A DNA stretch of 64,000 nt from Actinoplanes sp. DH11 (GCF_020873875.1 NZ_JAHWGU010000032.1:1-64000), one strand, 5' to 3'; counted from the first letter of the stretch, positions 1-8,753 are shown. Numbers and translations are program-made. The notes: generated from the sequence alone by a model not told the origin.

Positions 1-82
1 CGAGCGCAAGATATGCCTCACGCTCGCGGGTCAGACGTCGACGGCCCTGATTGACCGACCGGTCCCGGACCTCGAAGTCCAT
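1..82 (-). CDS. IS30-like transposase, N-terminal fragment (runs off left edge)
   Basis: Reading leftwards from an ATG at 82, the first 27 residues begin MDFEVRDRS and continue with a basic stretch, RRRLTREREAYLAL. This resembles the N-terminus of actinobacterial IS30-family transposases, in which a helix-turn-helix follows. Only 27 codons are inside the window, so the assignment rests on remembered family similarity and not on catalytic residues. It faces away from pyk. The forward frames over the same bases are either closed or less protein-like. The rest of the gene lies outside the window. Confidence 0.5.
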   Translation of the reverse strand, partial: MDFEVRDRSVNQGRRRLTREREAYLAL

Positions 83-125
83 CGCATCCCCTGAACTGGG
101 GTGTTGCGACGACTCCTAGAACCCA
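1..125 (-). mobile_element. End of a probable IS30-family insertion sequence
   Basis: The transposase start at 82 is followed outward by a short non-coding stretch containing GGGGTGTTGCGACGACTCC near 99-117. This has the look of an IS30 terminal inverted repeat. The outer boundary at about 125 is an estimate. The partner inverted repeat and any target-site duplication are outside the window, so the element cannot be confirmed here. Confidence 0.4.
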
Positions 126-137
126 AGTTCCACCGGC

Positions 138-206
138 GGGCCGTTCCGCGTTCCGGCGGAGGGCTGTTCCGCGTTCCACCGGGGGCTGTTCCGCGTTTCC
201 ACCGGC
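138..206. repeat. 23-bp tandem repeat, three copies
   Basis: Three adjacent copies of a unit close to GGGCTGTTCCGCGTTCCACC plus three bases lie at 138-160, 161-183 and 184-206, with a partial copy just before. The block sits between the IS end and the pyk leader. No coding function is apparent. The rest of 207-493 holds the pyk upstream region, including an AT-richer patch at 261-282 that may contain the promoter. Confidence 0.75.
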
Positions 207-493
207 GGTCACCGGAAAGGCGTATGTCGATGGGCGCGCCACCATTTTGCGCGCCGGTGAAGTTAATTACCGAGCGTTAAGTTCCGCGGTCGTCCCGGCG
301 TACCCGTGCGGGGGTCGGGCATGTGCCGACGGGTGCCGCAAGGCGCCCGATAAGCTGAACCCGCGGTCGCCGATGCCCGCCGGACGACGCAGCCTGCCCG
401 TGGTGACGCGGGTTGACCTCGCCGTCGACACCCGCAGTTCATGCCGTTGCCGGGGGTCGGCCGCCGAGCCGACCGGGGAGAAGGACTAGCCTG

Positions 494-1930
494 ATGGCCG
501 TGACACGCCGCGTAAAGATCGTCTGCACGATGGGCCCTGCCACCAAGTCTCCGGAGCGGATGCTCGGGCTTGTCGAGGCGGGCATGGACGTGGCCCGGAT
601 GAACTTCAGCCACGACACCCGGGAGAACCACAAGGAGATGTACGAGCTGGTCCGCTCCGCCGCGGAGCAGACCGGCCGTGCCGTGGCGATCCTCGCCGAC
701 CTCCAGGGTCCGAAGATCCGGCTGGGCAAGTTCGCCGACGGCCCGCACCGCTGGGAGACCGGTGACCAGGTGGTCATCACCGGCGACGAGATCCTCGGCA
801 CCAAGGAGCGCGTCTCCTGCACCTACACGAAGCTGCCGCAGGAGGTAAAGGTCGGTGACCGCCTCCTGATCGACGACGGCAAGGTCGCGGTCGAGGTGAC
901 GAACGTCGACGGCAACGACATCCACGTCCTGGTCACCGAGGGCGGCCCGGTCAGCAACAACAAGGGCGTCTCGCTGCCGAACGTCGCGGTGAGCGTCCCG
1001 GCCCTGAGCGACAAGGACGAGGAAGACCTGCGCTTCGCGCTCGGCCTCGGCGTCGACCTGGTCGCGCTCTCCTTCGTCCGCGCGCCGGAGGACATCCACC
1101 TCGTCCACAAGATCATGGACGAGGAGGGCCGTCGCGTCCCGGTCATCGCCAAGGTGGAGAAGCCGGAGGCGGTCGAGCACCTCGAAGCGATCGTCCTGGC
1201 CTTCGACGGCGTCATGGTCGCCCGCGGTGACCTCGGCGTCGAGCTCCCGCTGGACCAGGTCCCGCTGGTGCAGAAGCGTGCCGTGCAGCTCTGCCGGGAG
1301 AACGCGAAGCCGGTCATCGTGGCGACCCAGATGCTCGACTCGATGATCGAGAACTCGCGGCCGACCCGCGCCGAGGCCTCCGACGTCGCCAACGCGGTGC
1401 TCGACGGCACCGACGCCGTGATGCTCTCCGGCGAGACGAGCGTCGGCAAGTACCCGGTGCTCACCGTCAGCACCATGGCGAAGATCGTCAGCACCACCGA
1501 GGCCGGCAGCATCGGCGTCCCGCGCCTGCAGCACGACCCGCGCACCCACGGTGGCGCGCTGACCGTGGCCGCCTCGCAGATCGCCCGCAACATCGGCGCG
1601 AAGGCGCTCGTCGCGTTCTCACAGACCGGTGACACCGTGCGCCGGCTCGGCCGCCTCCACTGCGACCTGCCGCTCTACGCGTTCACCCCGGTCCCCGAGG
1701 TCCGCAACACCCTCGCACTCAGCTGGGGCGTCGAGACCTTCCTGACCGACTTCGTCGAGCACACCGACGACATGTTCCGGCAGGTCGACGCGAAGATGCT
1801 GGGTCTCGGCCTGGCCAAGCCCGGCGACTACGTCGTCGTCGTGGCCGGCTCCCCGCCGAACGCGCCCGGCTCCACCAACACCCTGCGGGTGCACCAGCTC
1901 GGCTCGCTCGTCGACCCGGCGACGGTGTGA
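494..1930 (+). CDS. pyk: Pyruvate kinase
   Basis: Converts phosphoenolpyruvate and ADP to pyruvate and ATP, the last step of glycolysis, in the cytoplasm. The 478-residue protein begins MAVTRRVKIVCTMGPAT, the usual pyruvate kinase N-terminus. It carries the catalytic lysine region AKVEKPEA (about residue 220), the metal-binding MVARGDLGVELP segment (about 240) and ATQML (about 275). ATG 494 is chosen because the family N-terminus starts there; the frame stays open upstream to 413 without homology. The stop overlaps the GTG of the thioesterase gene (GTGA), so the two are probably cotranscribed. Length is normal for the family. Confidence 0.97.
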   Translation: MAVTRRVKIVCTMGPATKSPERMLGLVEAGMDVARMNFSHDTRENHKEMYELVRSAAEQTGRAVAILADLQGPKIRLGKFADGPHRWETGDQVVITGDEILGTKERVSCTYTKLPQEVKVGDRLLIDDGKVAVEVTNVDGNDIHVLVTEGGPVSNNKGVSLPNVAVSVPALSDKDEEDLRFALGLGVDLVALSFVRAPEDIHLVHKIMDEEGRRVPVIAKVEKPEAVEHLEAIVLAFDGVMVARGDLGVELPLDQVPLVQKRAVQLCRENAKPVIVATQMLDSMIENSRPTRAEASDVANAVLDGTDAVMLSGETSVGKYPVLTVSTMAKIVSTTEAGSIGVPRLQHDPRTHGGALTVAASQIARNIGAKALVAFSQTGDTVRRLGRLHCDLPLYAFTPVPEVRNTLALSWGVETFLTDFVEHTDDMFRQVDAKMLGLGLAKPGDYVVVVAGSPPNAPGSTNTLRVHQLGSLVDPATV

Positions 1931-2805
1931 CCTTGCCGGAGTCGGGACAGGCCGCCGTCGACCAGCTTCTGGATCTCCTCGATCTGAAGCAGGTCGACGC
2001 GGCCACCTTCCAGGGCGAAAGCCCGCAGACCGGCGCCCAGCGCGTGTTCGGCGGCCAGGTCGCCGGGCAGGCGCTGGTGGCCGCCGGCCGGACGGTGTCC
2101 CCGGACCGGCAGGTCCACTCGCTGCACGGATACTTCGTCCGGGCCGGCGACCCCGGCGTGCCGATCACGTTCTCGGTGGAGAACATCCGGGACGGCCGCT
2201 CCTTCTCGGTACGCCGCTCCACCGCGAGCCAGCACGGCAAGACGATCTTCTTCATGTCGGCGTCGTTCCAGGTGCCCGAAGAAGGGCTCGACCACCACAC
2301 CCCGGCACCGACCGACGTGCCGGCCCCCGAGGACGTGCCCACCATGCTCGACTGGGTGGAGCGCTACCCGGAACGCATGGGCCTGCTCCGCTCCTCACCG
2401 CAGGCCGTCGACGTGCGCTACGTCGGCGTCCCCGGCTGGGTGCCACCCGGCGACCGCGAGATCGACGCCGAACAGCGGGTCTGGATGCGGATCAACGGCA
2501 CCCTGCCGGACGATCCGCTGATCCACGCGTGCGCCCTGACGTACGCGTCCGACCTCTCCCTGCTCGACGCGGTCCTCTCCACGCACGGCGAGGTGTGGGG
2601 CCCGGGCGGCGTGATCGGCGCAAGCCTCGACCACGCCCTCTGGCTGCACCGCCCGTTCCGCGCCGACGAGTGGTTCCTCTACGACAGTGCCAGCCCGTCC
2701 GCCAGCGGCGCCCGCGGCCTGGCAAGCGGCCGCATGTTCACCCGCGACGGCCGGCACATCGCCAGCGCCGTCCAGGAGGGCCTCCTGCGCCGCGTCGGCG
2801 CCTGA
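1927..2805 (+). CDS. tesB: Acyl-CoA thioesterase II (TesB family)
   Basis: Hydrolyses acyl-CoA to free fatty acid and CoA. The 292-residue protein shows the double hot-dog arrangement. The N-terminal half has QRVFGGQVAGQAL (about residues 38-50). The C-terminal half has ASLDHALWLHRPFRADEW followed by SPSASGARG and QEGLLR, which fit the Asp-Ser/Thr-Gln catalytic set of TesB. The start is GTG at 1927, overlapping the pyk stop by four bases, so translational coupling is likely. The pairing with pyk is also found in other actinomycetes as far as I recall. The physiological substrate cannot be read from sequence. Confidence 0.92.
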   Translation: MTLPESGQAAVDQLLDLLDLKQVDAATFQGESPQTGAQRVFGGQVAGQALVAAGRTVSPDRQVHSLHGYFVRAGDPGVPITFSVENIRDGRSFSVRRSTASQHGKTIFFMSASFQVPEEGLDHHTPAPTDVPAPEDVPTMLDWVERYPERMGLLRSSPQAVDVRYVGVPGWVPPGDREIDAEQRVWMRINGTLPDDPLIHACALTYASDLSLLDAVLSTHGEVWGPGGVIGASLDHALWLHRPFRADEWFLYDSASPSASGARGLASGRMFTRDGRHIASAVQEGLLRRVGA

Positions 2806-2964
2806 CCCACCCGGGCGCCGGCCGCTCGGCGCCTGGCCCACCGGTTGCGCTCGGCCTGCTGTTCGGGTCGGCCGGGCTCGTTGGGCGGCACCCCGCCGGT
2901 CGCGGATCCCGGCCTGGCGACTGGCCGTGAACGGATCCACCACCGGCGGGGCCGGGGACAGAAC

Positions 2965-4035
2965 TCAGATCTTGCGCGGCGTATCTCCGTCGCCGGACCG
3001 CCCGGACCGTCCGGCCGGCGCGGTCTCGGCCGCCGCCACACCCTCCGGTGTGTCCGGCACCGCCGGCAGGTTGCCCGGCGCCGGCCGCACGGCACCGGCT
3101 CGCGGTCCGGTGATGCCGGCGTGCGCCAGCATCGTGTCCAGGTCGGCCGTGGTCCGGACCACGTGCTCGTGGTACGTGACCCCGGGCGCGGCCGGCGCCG
3201 CACCGATCGCGTTGACCTGGTGCGCCCGCTCACCGCCGTCGGCCCCGTGCTGCGCCCGCCCACCGAGGCCTGCCGCCTGCCCACCGGAGGCGGTCCCGTG
3301 CTGCGTCCGCCCACCGAGGCCTGCCGCCTGCCCACCGGAGGCGGTCGCGTCGTGTGCCCGCCCGTCCGCGGTGTCCTCCGCCCGGTGCCGGGCCCGCGGT
3401 GGCCCGGCCTCGTAGTCCGCCCGCCCCGCCGAGTACCCGGTGAGCCCGGCAGCCCGTTCCGGCGGCAGGCTGAGGGCTTCCTTGGTGCGCGTGGTGGCGG
3501 CGATCTCACGCAGCCGCAGCGAGGTGACCAGGTCGGCGACCGCGCGCAGCAGCGCCAGCGCGCCGAGGGTCACGACGATCAGGTCGGCGGTGCGGGCGAA
3601 CGGTCCCGCCGAGAAGTAACCGAGGCCGGTCTCCAGGACCCCGATCGTCACGATCAGGCTCCACACCCGGTCCGCGCCGCGCGTCATGATCCCTACGGCT
3701 ACGTCGACCGCGCCGCGGACCATCAGGTACCACCCCACCAGCGAGGCCGGCGTGGTGAACGTCGAGTCCGAGGTTGTCAGCAGCACCGTGCCGGTCACCG
3801 CGAAGATCACCGTGAGGCCGGCGTTCAGCCACCAGGTCCGGGTGCCGGCGAGGGCGCGCAGCAGTTCGCAGACGGCCCCGAACAGGATCATCGCTCCGGC
3901 CACCGCGGCGATGTCCGGCGGTTCCAGCCGCATCACCGTCCAGGAGATCGCCAGCCAGGCCGCCGCCGCGAACATCAGGAAGCCCCACATGCCCCCGCGT
4001 GCGGCGGTCAGGGGCGATGGACCGGACGACAACAT
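2965..4035 (-). CDS. DUF308/HdeD-like membrane protein with low-complexity tail
   Basis: The 356-residue protein has about six hydrophobic segments in residues 15-185, arranged as in the DUF308/HdeD family. A hydrophilic tail of about 170 residues rich in Ala, Gly, Arg and His follows. ATG 4035 is preferred over 4065 because GGGAGG lies five bases upstream. The tail contains two near-identical copies of a 17-residue unit beginning ASGGQAAGLGGR, encoded by a 51-bp duplication around 3245-3350. HdeD was first linked to acid resistance in E. coli, but no function is established for actinobacterial members. The gene is convergent with tesB; the 159-bp gap between them shows only GC-rich sequence. 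Confidence 0.72.
   Translation of the reverse strand: MLSSGPSPLTAARGGMWGFLMFAAAAWLAISWTVMRLEPPDIAAVAGAMILFGAVCELLRALAGTRTWWLNAGLTVIFAVTGTVLLTTSDSTFTTPASLVGWYLMVRGAVDVAVGIMTRGADRVWSLIVTIGVLETGLGYFSAGPFARTADLIVVTLGALALLRAVADLVTSLRLREIAATTRTKEALSLPPERAAGLTGYSAGRADYEAGPPRARHRAEDTADGRAHDATASGGQAAGLGGRTQHGTASGGQAAGLGGRAQHGADGGERAHQVNAIGAAPAAPGVTYHEHVVRTTADLDTMLAHAGITGPRAGAVRPAPGNLPAVPDTPEGVAAAETAPAGRSGRSGDGDTPRKI
3245..3350. repeat. 51-bp direct repeat inside the DUF308 gene tail
   Basis: Two almost identical units, each starting near CGTGCTGCGTCCGCCCACCG and ending in GGAGGCGGTC, lie head to tail. The first spans roughly 3246-3296 and the second 3297-3347. Because 51 is a multiple of three, the duplication keeps the reading frame and lengthens the low-complexity C-terminus by 17 residues. 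Confidence 0.75.
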
Positions 4036-4348
4036 GAGGCCTCCCGCTGAAGCTGTCCCTGTCATGACAGCATCCGGGGCACGTCACGGCCGGGTGTTCG
4101 GCGAGATTTGCCAGCCTGGCGTACGGGCTCGGGGCCGGCTTTCACCACGTGCGCGTTTTTCTGCCGTTAACACGCATGTCACGATTCCGAAATGGGTGCC
4201 GGGGAATGGGAAAGCGCGCGCGGAATGGACACGGCGATACGAACGGGTGCCGCTGACGGTGCGACGCGGGTGTCAGGCCCGAGAGGGGCCGCAGGTCCCG
4301 GAGCAGGCGGCGAACCGTCGATCCGGACCGATGAATAACGCGGTTTTG
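4036..4348. other. Gene-free stretch between DUF308 gene and tRNA
   Basis: About 310 bases without a convincing reading frame or SD-preceded start. It must contain the minus-strand promoter of the DUF308 gene and the 3' trailer of the tRNA. I see no clear terminator hairpin or repeat here. Confidence 0.6.
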
Positions 4349-4422
4349 TGCCCCCGGTGGGATTCGAACCCACACTGTATGGTGTTTGAGACCATCTTCT
4401 CTGCCGGTTGGAATACAGGGGC
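4349..4422 (-). tRNA. tRNA with CAA anticodon (tRNA-Leu by anticodon), short variable arm
   Basis: On the minus strand the acceptor GCCCCTG pairs over seven positions with CGGGGGC, followed by discriminator A. The anticodon stem ATGGT/ACCAT encloses loop CTCAAAC, giving anticodon CAA (reads UUG, Leu). The T arm is GTGGG-TTCGAAT-CCCAC. CCA is not encoded. The variable region is only about five bases (ACAGT), unlike the long arm of normal bacterial tRNA-Leu. The D stem is weak, with TTC/GAA the best pairing. It lies just upstream of the ANTAR regulator on the opposite strand. Confidence 0.85.
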
Positions 4423-4546
4423 GCGGCCACTCATCATGTCATGACGACCGGGGTTGCGACACCGCCGGTCGGGGCATGACTGACACCGGCGTGAGAGGGT
4501 CACGCCAGGATGAGTCCCCGACAGCCTACCCACTAGGCTTAGGGCG

Positions 4547-4572
4547 GCGACACCCACATACCGGGGTGTCGC
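4547..4572. promoter_or_regulatory. Inverted repeat upstream of the ANTAR regulator
   Basis: GCGACACCC at 4547-4555 is repeated in inverse at 4564-4572 with an eight-base spacer. It lies 31 bases before the GTG start and just before its SD (TAGGAG). A possible -10 element TAGGCT is located near 4535. The palindrome could be an operator or an mRNA hairpin in the leader; the sequence alone does not decide. Confidence 0.45.
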
Positions 4573-4602
4573 GACATCGACGTTCTGGGGGTAGGAGTTT
4601 CC

Positions 4603-5217
4603 GTGGCCGACACGCAGGCTGGTGCCGAGCGCAAGCGGGTGCTCATCGCCGAGGACGAGGCCCTGATTCGTCTTGACCTCGCCGAGATGCTGGTCGAGGA
4701 GGGCTACGACGTGGTCGGCGAGGCCGGCGACGGCGAGACCGCTGTGCGTCTGGCCGAGGACCTCAAGCCCGACCTGGTCATTCTGGACATCAAGATGCCG
4801 ATCATGGACGGCCTGGCCGCTGCCGAGCGGATTGCGGGCGGCCGGATCGCGCCGGTGGTCATGCTCACCGCTTTCAGTCAGCGCGAGCTGGTCGAGCGGG
4901 CACGTGAGGCCGGCGCCATGGCGTACCTGGTGAAGCCGTTCCAGAAATCCGACCTGGTGCCGGCGATCGAGATCGCGCTCTCGCGGTACTCGGAGATCGC
5001 CGCCCTGGAGTCCGAGGTGGCCGGTCTGACCGATCGCCTGGAGACCCGTAAGTCGGTGGAGCGCGCCAAGGGTGAGCTCATGACGAAGTACTCGATGACC
5101 GAGCCGCAGGCGTTCAAGTGGATCCAGCGGACCGCTATGGATCACCGGATGACGATGCGTGAGGTCGCCGACCGGATCATCCAGGAGTCCGAGGAAGGCA
5201 CTCCCGAGGCCGGCTGA
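4603..5217 (+). CDS. pdtaR: Response regulator with ANTAR RNA-binding output domain (PdtaR-like)
   Basis: The 204-residue protein combines a receiver domain (residues about 12-125) with a C-terminal ANTAR domain (about 135-195). The phospho-acceptor is Asp62 in LVILDIKMP; acidic EDE near residue 22 and the KP motif in YLVKPFQ complete the receiver signature. ANTAR domains bind paired RNA hairpins and act as antiterminators. The M. tuberculosis homologue PdtaR (Rv1626) works with the kinase PdtaS, which is not in this window. GTG 4603 is supported by TAGGAG at 4592-4597. The next genes downstream are the liv transporter, after a 224-bp gap. Confidence 0.93.
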   Translation: MADTQAGAERKRVLIAEDEALIRLDLAEMLVEEGYDVVGEAGDGETAVRLAEDLKPDLVILDIKMPIMDGLAAAERIAGGRIAPVVMLTAFSQRELVERAREAGAMAYLVKPFQKSDLVPAIEIALSRYSEIAALESEVAGLTDRLETRKSVERAKGELMTKYSMTEPQAFKWIQRTAMDHRMTMREVADRIIQESEEGTPEAG

Positions 5218-5330
5218 GCTCTGCCTGGCCCGGGCGGTCGCAGCCCCTCTCGCAGGGCACCCGGAGCCGATCCGGCGGCCCTGTCGAGCCACTGAATCGC
5301 TATTGGCCCTTGACGAAAAGTTGAGGCTGC

Positions 5331-5379
5331 GTAACGGCTTTGTTACGGGCGTCACCTCCGCTCCTGAGCAAGCTATGAT
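5331..5379 (+). promoter_or_regulatory. Promoter and possible operator of the liv operon
   Basis: TATGAT at 5374-5379 is a strong -10 candidate. Just upstream, CGTAAC at 5330-5335 and GTTACG at 5342-5347 form a perfect inverted repeat with a six-base spacer, in a good position for an operator overlapping the -35 region. No consensus -35 hexamer is seen at the proper distance, which would suit activator dependence. The assignment is by pattern only. Confidence 0.45.
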
Positions 5380-5412
5380 CCCCGCCAGTCCTTCGCGAGA
5401 CGTCTGGCGGGG
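5380..5412 (+). promoter_or_regulatory. Leader hairpin before livH
   Basis: CCCCGCCAG at 5380-5388 pairs perfectly with CTGGCGGGG at 5404-5412 (nine base pairs, 15-base loop). It starts where the transcript from the -10 at 5374 should begin, and lies ahead of the SD AAGGAG (5431). It is followed by ATTTCTGC and not a T-run, so it is more likely a stability or attenuation structure than a full terminator. Confidence 0.5.
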
Positions 5413-5441
5413 ATTTCTGCTGCTAAACACAAGGAGCATCG

Positions 5442-6731
5442 TTGCGTAGAGCCGTGATCATCTTCACGGCCGTTCTCGGTTTTCTGTTCGCTTCCCTGGG
5501 TCTGGGTGCCACGAGCGCTCTGGCCGAGGGCGAGACGTTACAGGGCACGTTGATCAATGCCGGTCAGCCAGTGACCGGCGTAGTTATCAAGGTGGCGGAC
5601 GAGGGCGGCACTCCGGCCGGTGAGGCAACTTCTGGGGCTGACGGCAAGTGGTCAGTCGCGGTCAGTGGGCCTGGCACCTACAAGGTCGACCTCGACACCG
5701 CGACGCTCCCGCAGGGTGTGGTCGTCACGACCGGCCGGTCCAGTCTGACGTTGCCGGTTTTCGAGGGCGCCGCACGTAACGTGCTGTTCCCGCTCGGCCC
5801 GGCGGCCGGCGCACCCGGCGCCCCCGACCCTGACGAAGGCGGGACCTCGAACCTTTCGCGGGTTCTCGACCTCGTCTACACCGGTATCCATTTCGGTCTG
5901 ATCATCGCGCTGGCCGCACTCGGCCTCTCGCTGATCTTCGGCACCATGGGCCTGACCAACTTCGCGCACGGCGAGCTGGTCACGTTCGGTGCGCTGGCCG
6001 CCTTCCTGCTCAACGTGACCGTCGGGTTGCCGCTCGAGCTCGCGGCCGTACTCGCCGTGGTCCTCGGTGGCGCGTTCGGTTACTTCCAGGACAGATTCTT
6101 CTGGGGCTGGCTGCGCAACCGCCGCACCGGCCTGATCGGCATGATGATCATCTCGATCGGTGCCGCTCTGATCCTGCGCTACACGTACCTGTTCTTCTTC
6201 CGCGGTGACACGCGGCAGTTCGCGCAGTACGTCGCGCAGCCCGGCATCGACCTCGGCCCGATCTCGGTCGCGCCGAAGAACCTGCTGATGGACGCGATCG
6301 CAATCGTGGTCCTGGTCGTGGTCTCGCTGGCCCTGATCAAGACCCGGCTCGGCAAGGCGACCCGCGCGGTGTCGACCAACCCGGCACTCGCCGCCGCGTC
6401 CGGCATCAGCGTCGACTCGGTCATCCGGCTGGTCTGGACGATCGGTGGCGCGCTCGCCGCGCTCAGCGGTGTGATGCTCGCGGTCTTCCAGGGCATCAAC
6501 TACCAGATGGGCTTCCAGATCCTGCTGCTGGTGTTCGCCGCGGTCACCCTCGGCGGTCTCGGCACGGCGTTCGGCGCCCTGCTGGGCAGCATGGTGGTCG
6601 GCCTGGCCACCCAGCTGTCCACGCTCTGGATCCCGACCGAGCTCAAGAACGTCGGCGCCCTCGCGGTGCTGATCGTGATCATCCTGATCCGGCCGCAGGG
6701 CATCCTGGGCCGCCGCGAGCGGATCGGCTGA
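5442..6731 (+). CDS. livH: Branched-chain amino acid ABC permease LivH with N-terminal exported domain
   Basis: Membrane permease of a high-affinity branched-chain amino acid (or related) ABC transporter. Residues from about 140 to 429 form the LivH permease, with FGTMGLTNFAHGE typical of the family and the end in RPQGILG. The first 135 residues are unusual for LivH. A signal peptide ending near ALA-EG (about 28) is followed by a small beta-sandwich-like domain resembling carboxypeptidase-regulatory/SpaA modules (about 30-115) and a Pro-Gly linker. The start is TTG 5442 with AAGGAG ten bases upstream. It is the first gene of livH-livM-livG-livF, eleven bases ahead of livM. Confidence 0.92.
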   Translation: MRRAVIIFTAVLGFLFASLGLGATSALAEGETLQGTLINAGQPVTGVVIKVADEGGTPAGEATSGADGKWSVAVSGPGTYKVDLDTATLPQGVVVTTGRSSLTLPVFEGAARNVLFPLGPAAGAPGAPDPDEGGTSNLSRVLDLVYTGIHFGLIIALAALGLSLIFGTMGLTNFAHGELVTFGALAAFLLNVTVGLPLELAAVLAVVLGGAFGYFQDRFFWGWLRNRRTGLIGMMIISIGAALILRYTYLFFFRGDTRQFAQYVAQPGIDLGPISVAPKNLLMDAIAIVVLVVVSLALIKTRLGKATRAVSTNPALAAASGISVDSVIRLVWTIGGALAALSGVMLAVFQGINYQMGFQILLLVFAAVTLGGLGTAFGALLGSMVVGLATQLSTLWIPTELKNVGALAVLIVIILIRPQGILGRRERIG

Positions 6732-6741
6732 GGAGGCCCCG

Positions 6742-7731
6742 ATGAACTGGGACATCATCTTCGGCGTCTCCATCGAGTCGCTGATCAACGCAACAATGAT
6801 CGCGTACGCACTGGCCGCGATCGGCCTGAACGTGCATTTCGGTTACACCGGCCTGCTGAACTTCGGTCAGTCGGCGTTCCTCGGTGTCGCCGCGTACGGC
6901 CTCGCCATGACGGTGTCGACCTTCGGTCTCCCGTTCTGGACCGGCATCCTGGTCGGTCTGGCCGGCGCGGTGGTGCTGGCGCTGCTGCTCGGTATCCCGA
7001 CACTGCGCCTGCGAGCCGACTACCTGGCGATCGTGACCATCGCCGCCGCGGAAATCGTCCGCCTGCTGTTCCGCTCGGTATCCCTCAGCGAGTGGACCGG
7101 TGGTTCGGACGGTCTGCAGCGGTTCTCCGACGACTTCTTCACGATGAACCCGTACAGCTCCGCGCTGGAGATCGGGATCGTCAGCTTCGACGAGCGTGAG
7201 CTCTGGGTGATGACGGTCGGCTGGTTGCTGATCGCCATCTCGCTGCTCATCGTGTTCCTGTCCATGCGCAGCCCGTGGGGCCGGGTCATCAAGGCGATCC
7301 GCGAGGACGAGGACGCCGTGCGGAGCCTCGGCAAGAACGTCGTGTCGTACAAGATGCAGTCGCTCATCCTGGGTGGCGTGCTCGGCTCGCTCGGTGGCTT
7401 CATCTTCGCGCTCAGCCGCGCGGCCGTGCAGCCGGACACCTACGGCACCGAGTTCACGTTCTACATGTACACGATCGTGATCCTGGGCGGTGCCGCCCGC
7501 GTCTTCGGCCCGGTCGTCGGGTCGATGATCTTCTGGTTCCTGCTCGCGTTCATCAACGCGCTGCTGCCGTCCCTGATCTCGGAGGGTTACATCCCGAGCT
7601 GGTTCATGGACGCGAACCAGGCGGGTGCGGTCGGCTTCATCCTGGTCGGCCTCGGCCTCGTACTCTTGCTGATTTTCCGCCCGCAGGGCATCTTCGGCGA
7701 CAAGAAGGAGGTCATGCTCGATGGCCGATGA
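6742..7731 (+). CDS. livM: Branched-chain amino acid ABC permease LivM
   Basis: The second permease subunit, 329 residues, with about nine hydrophobic segments. It carries GYTGLLNFGQSAFLG near residue 35 and the EAA-like loop IREDEDAVRSLGKN near 190, both typical of LivM. It pairs with LivH in the membrane and with the LivG and LivF ATPases inside. AGGAGG precedes ATG 6742 at a good distance. The 3' end overlaps the livG start by 11 bases, indicating coupled translation. Confidence 0.95.
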   Translation: MNWDIIFGVSIESLINATMIAYALAAIGLNVHFGYTGLLNFGQSAFLGVAAYGLAMTVSTFGLPFWTGILVGLAGAVVLALLLGIPTLRLRADYLAIVTIAAAEIVRLLFRSVSLSEWTGGSDGLQRFSDDFFTMNPYSSALEIGIVSFDERELWVMTVGWLLIAISLLIVFLSMRSPWGRVIKAIREDEDAVRSLGKNVVSYKMQSLILGGVLGSLGGFIFALSRAAVQPDTYGTEFTFYMYTIVILGGAARVFGPVVGSMIFWFLLAFINALLPSLISEGYIPSWFMDANQAGAVGFILVGLGLVLLLIFRPQGIFGDKKEVMLDGR

Positions 7732-8753
7732 CGTCACCGTCCCGCCCGGCGTGGCCCGGGCGCGGGAAGCGCTCAAGGACGTTGCGCACGAACCCGGAGC
7801 CGCCAAGCCGGACCCGATCCTGATCGCCGACAAGGTGGTCCGCCGCTTCGGTGGTCTCACCGCCGTCTCGGTCGACCACATCGAGATCCAGCGTGGCGCG
7901 ATCACCGCGCTGATCGGCCCCAACGGCGCCGGCAAGACCACGTTCTTCAACCTGCTGACCGGTTTCGACCGGCCGGACGAGGGCGACTGGAAGTTCAACG
8001 GCAAACCCCTCGCGGGTGTACCGGCGCACAAGGTCGCGCGGCAGGGCATGGTGCGGACCTTCCAGCTGACCAAGGCCCTGTCCCGTTTGTCGGTCATCGA
8101 CAACATGCGGCTCGGCGGCACCGGGCAGAAGGGCGAGTCCTTCTGGCAGTCCCTGATCCCGGCGATCTGGAAGAAGCAGGAACAGGAGATCACCGAGCGG
8201 GCCGACGACCTGCTCGCCCGGTTCAAGCTCGACGCCAAGCGCGAGGACTTCGCGGGCAGCCTCTCCGGCGGCCAGCGCAAGCTCCTCGAAATGGCGCGGG
8301 CCCTGATGGTGCAGCCCGACATGGTCATGCTGGACGAGCCGATGGCCGGCGTTAACCCGGCCCTGACGCAGTCCCTGCTCGGCCACGTGAAGAGCCTGCG
8401 CGAGGACGGCATGACCGTGCTCTTCGTCGAGCACGACATGGACATGGTCCGCGACATCAGCGACTGGGTGATCGTGATGGGCCAGGGCAAGGTGATCGCC
8501 GAGGGTACGCCGGACACGGTCATGGCGGACCCGCGCGTGATCGACGCCTACCTGGGCTCGCACCACGACGGCACCGAGCACGACGCCGCCGAGGTGGCAG
8601 CCGAGGTGGACGCGCCCGCCGCGTCCCCGGCCGCTGCGGTGGCCGCGGATCAGGCGCCGGGCGCGGTGGACAAGCCGGGCACGGTCGACAAGCCGGGCGC
8701 GGTCGCGGCGGACAAGCCGGGCCCGGTCGCCAAACCGGAGGGAGACAAGGCCG

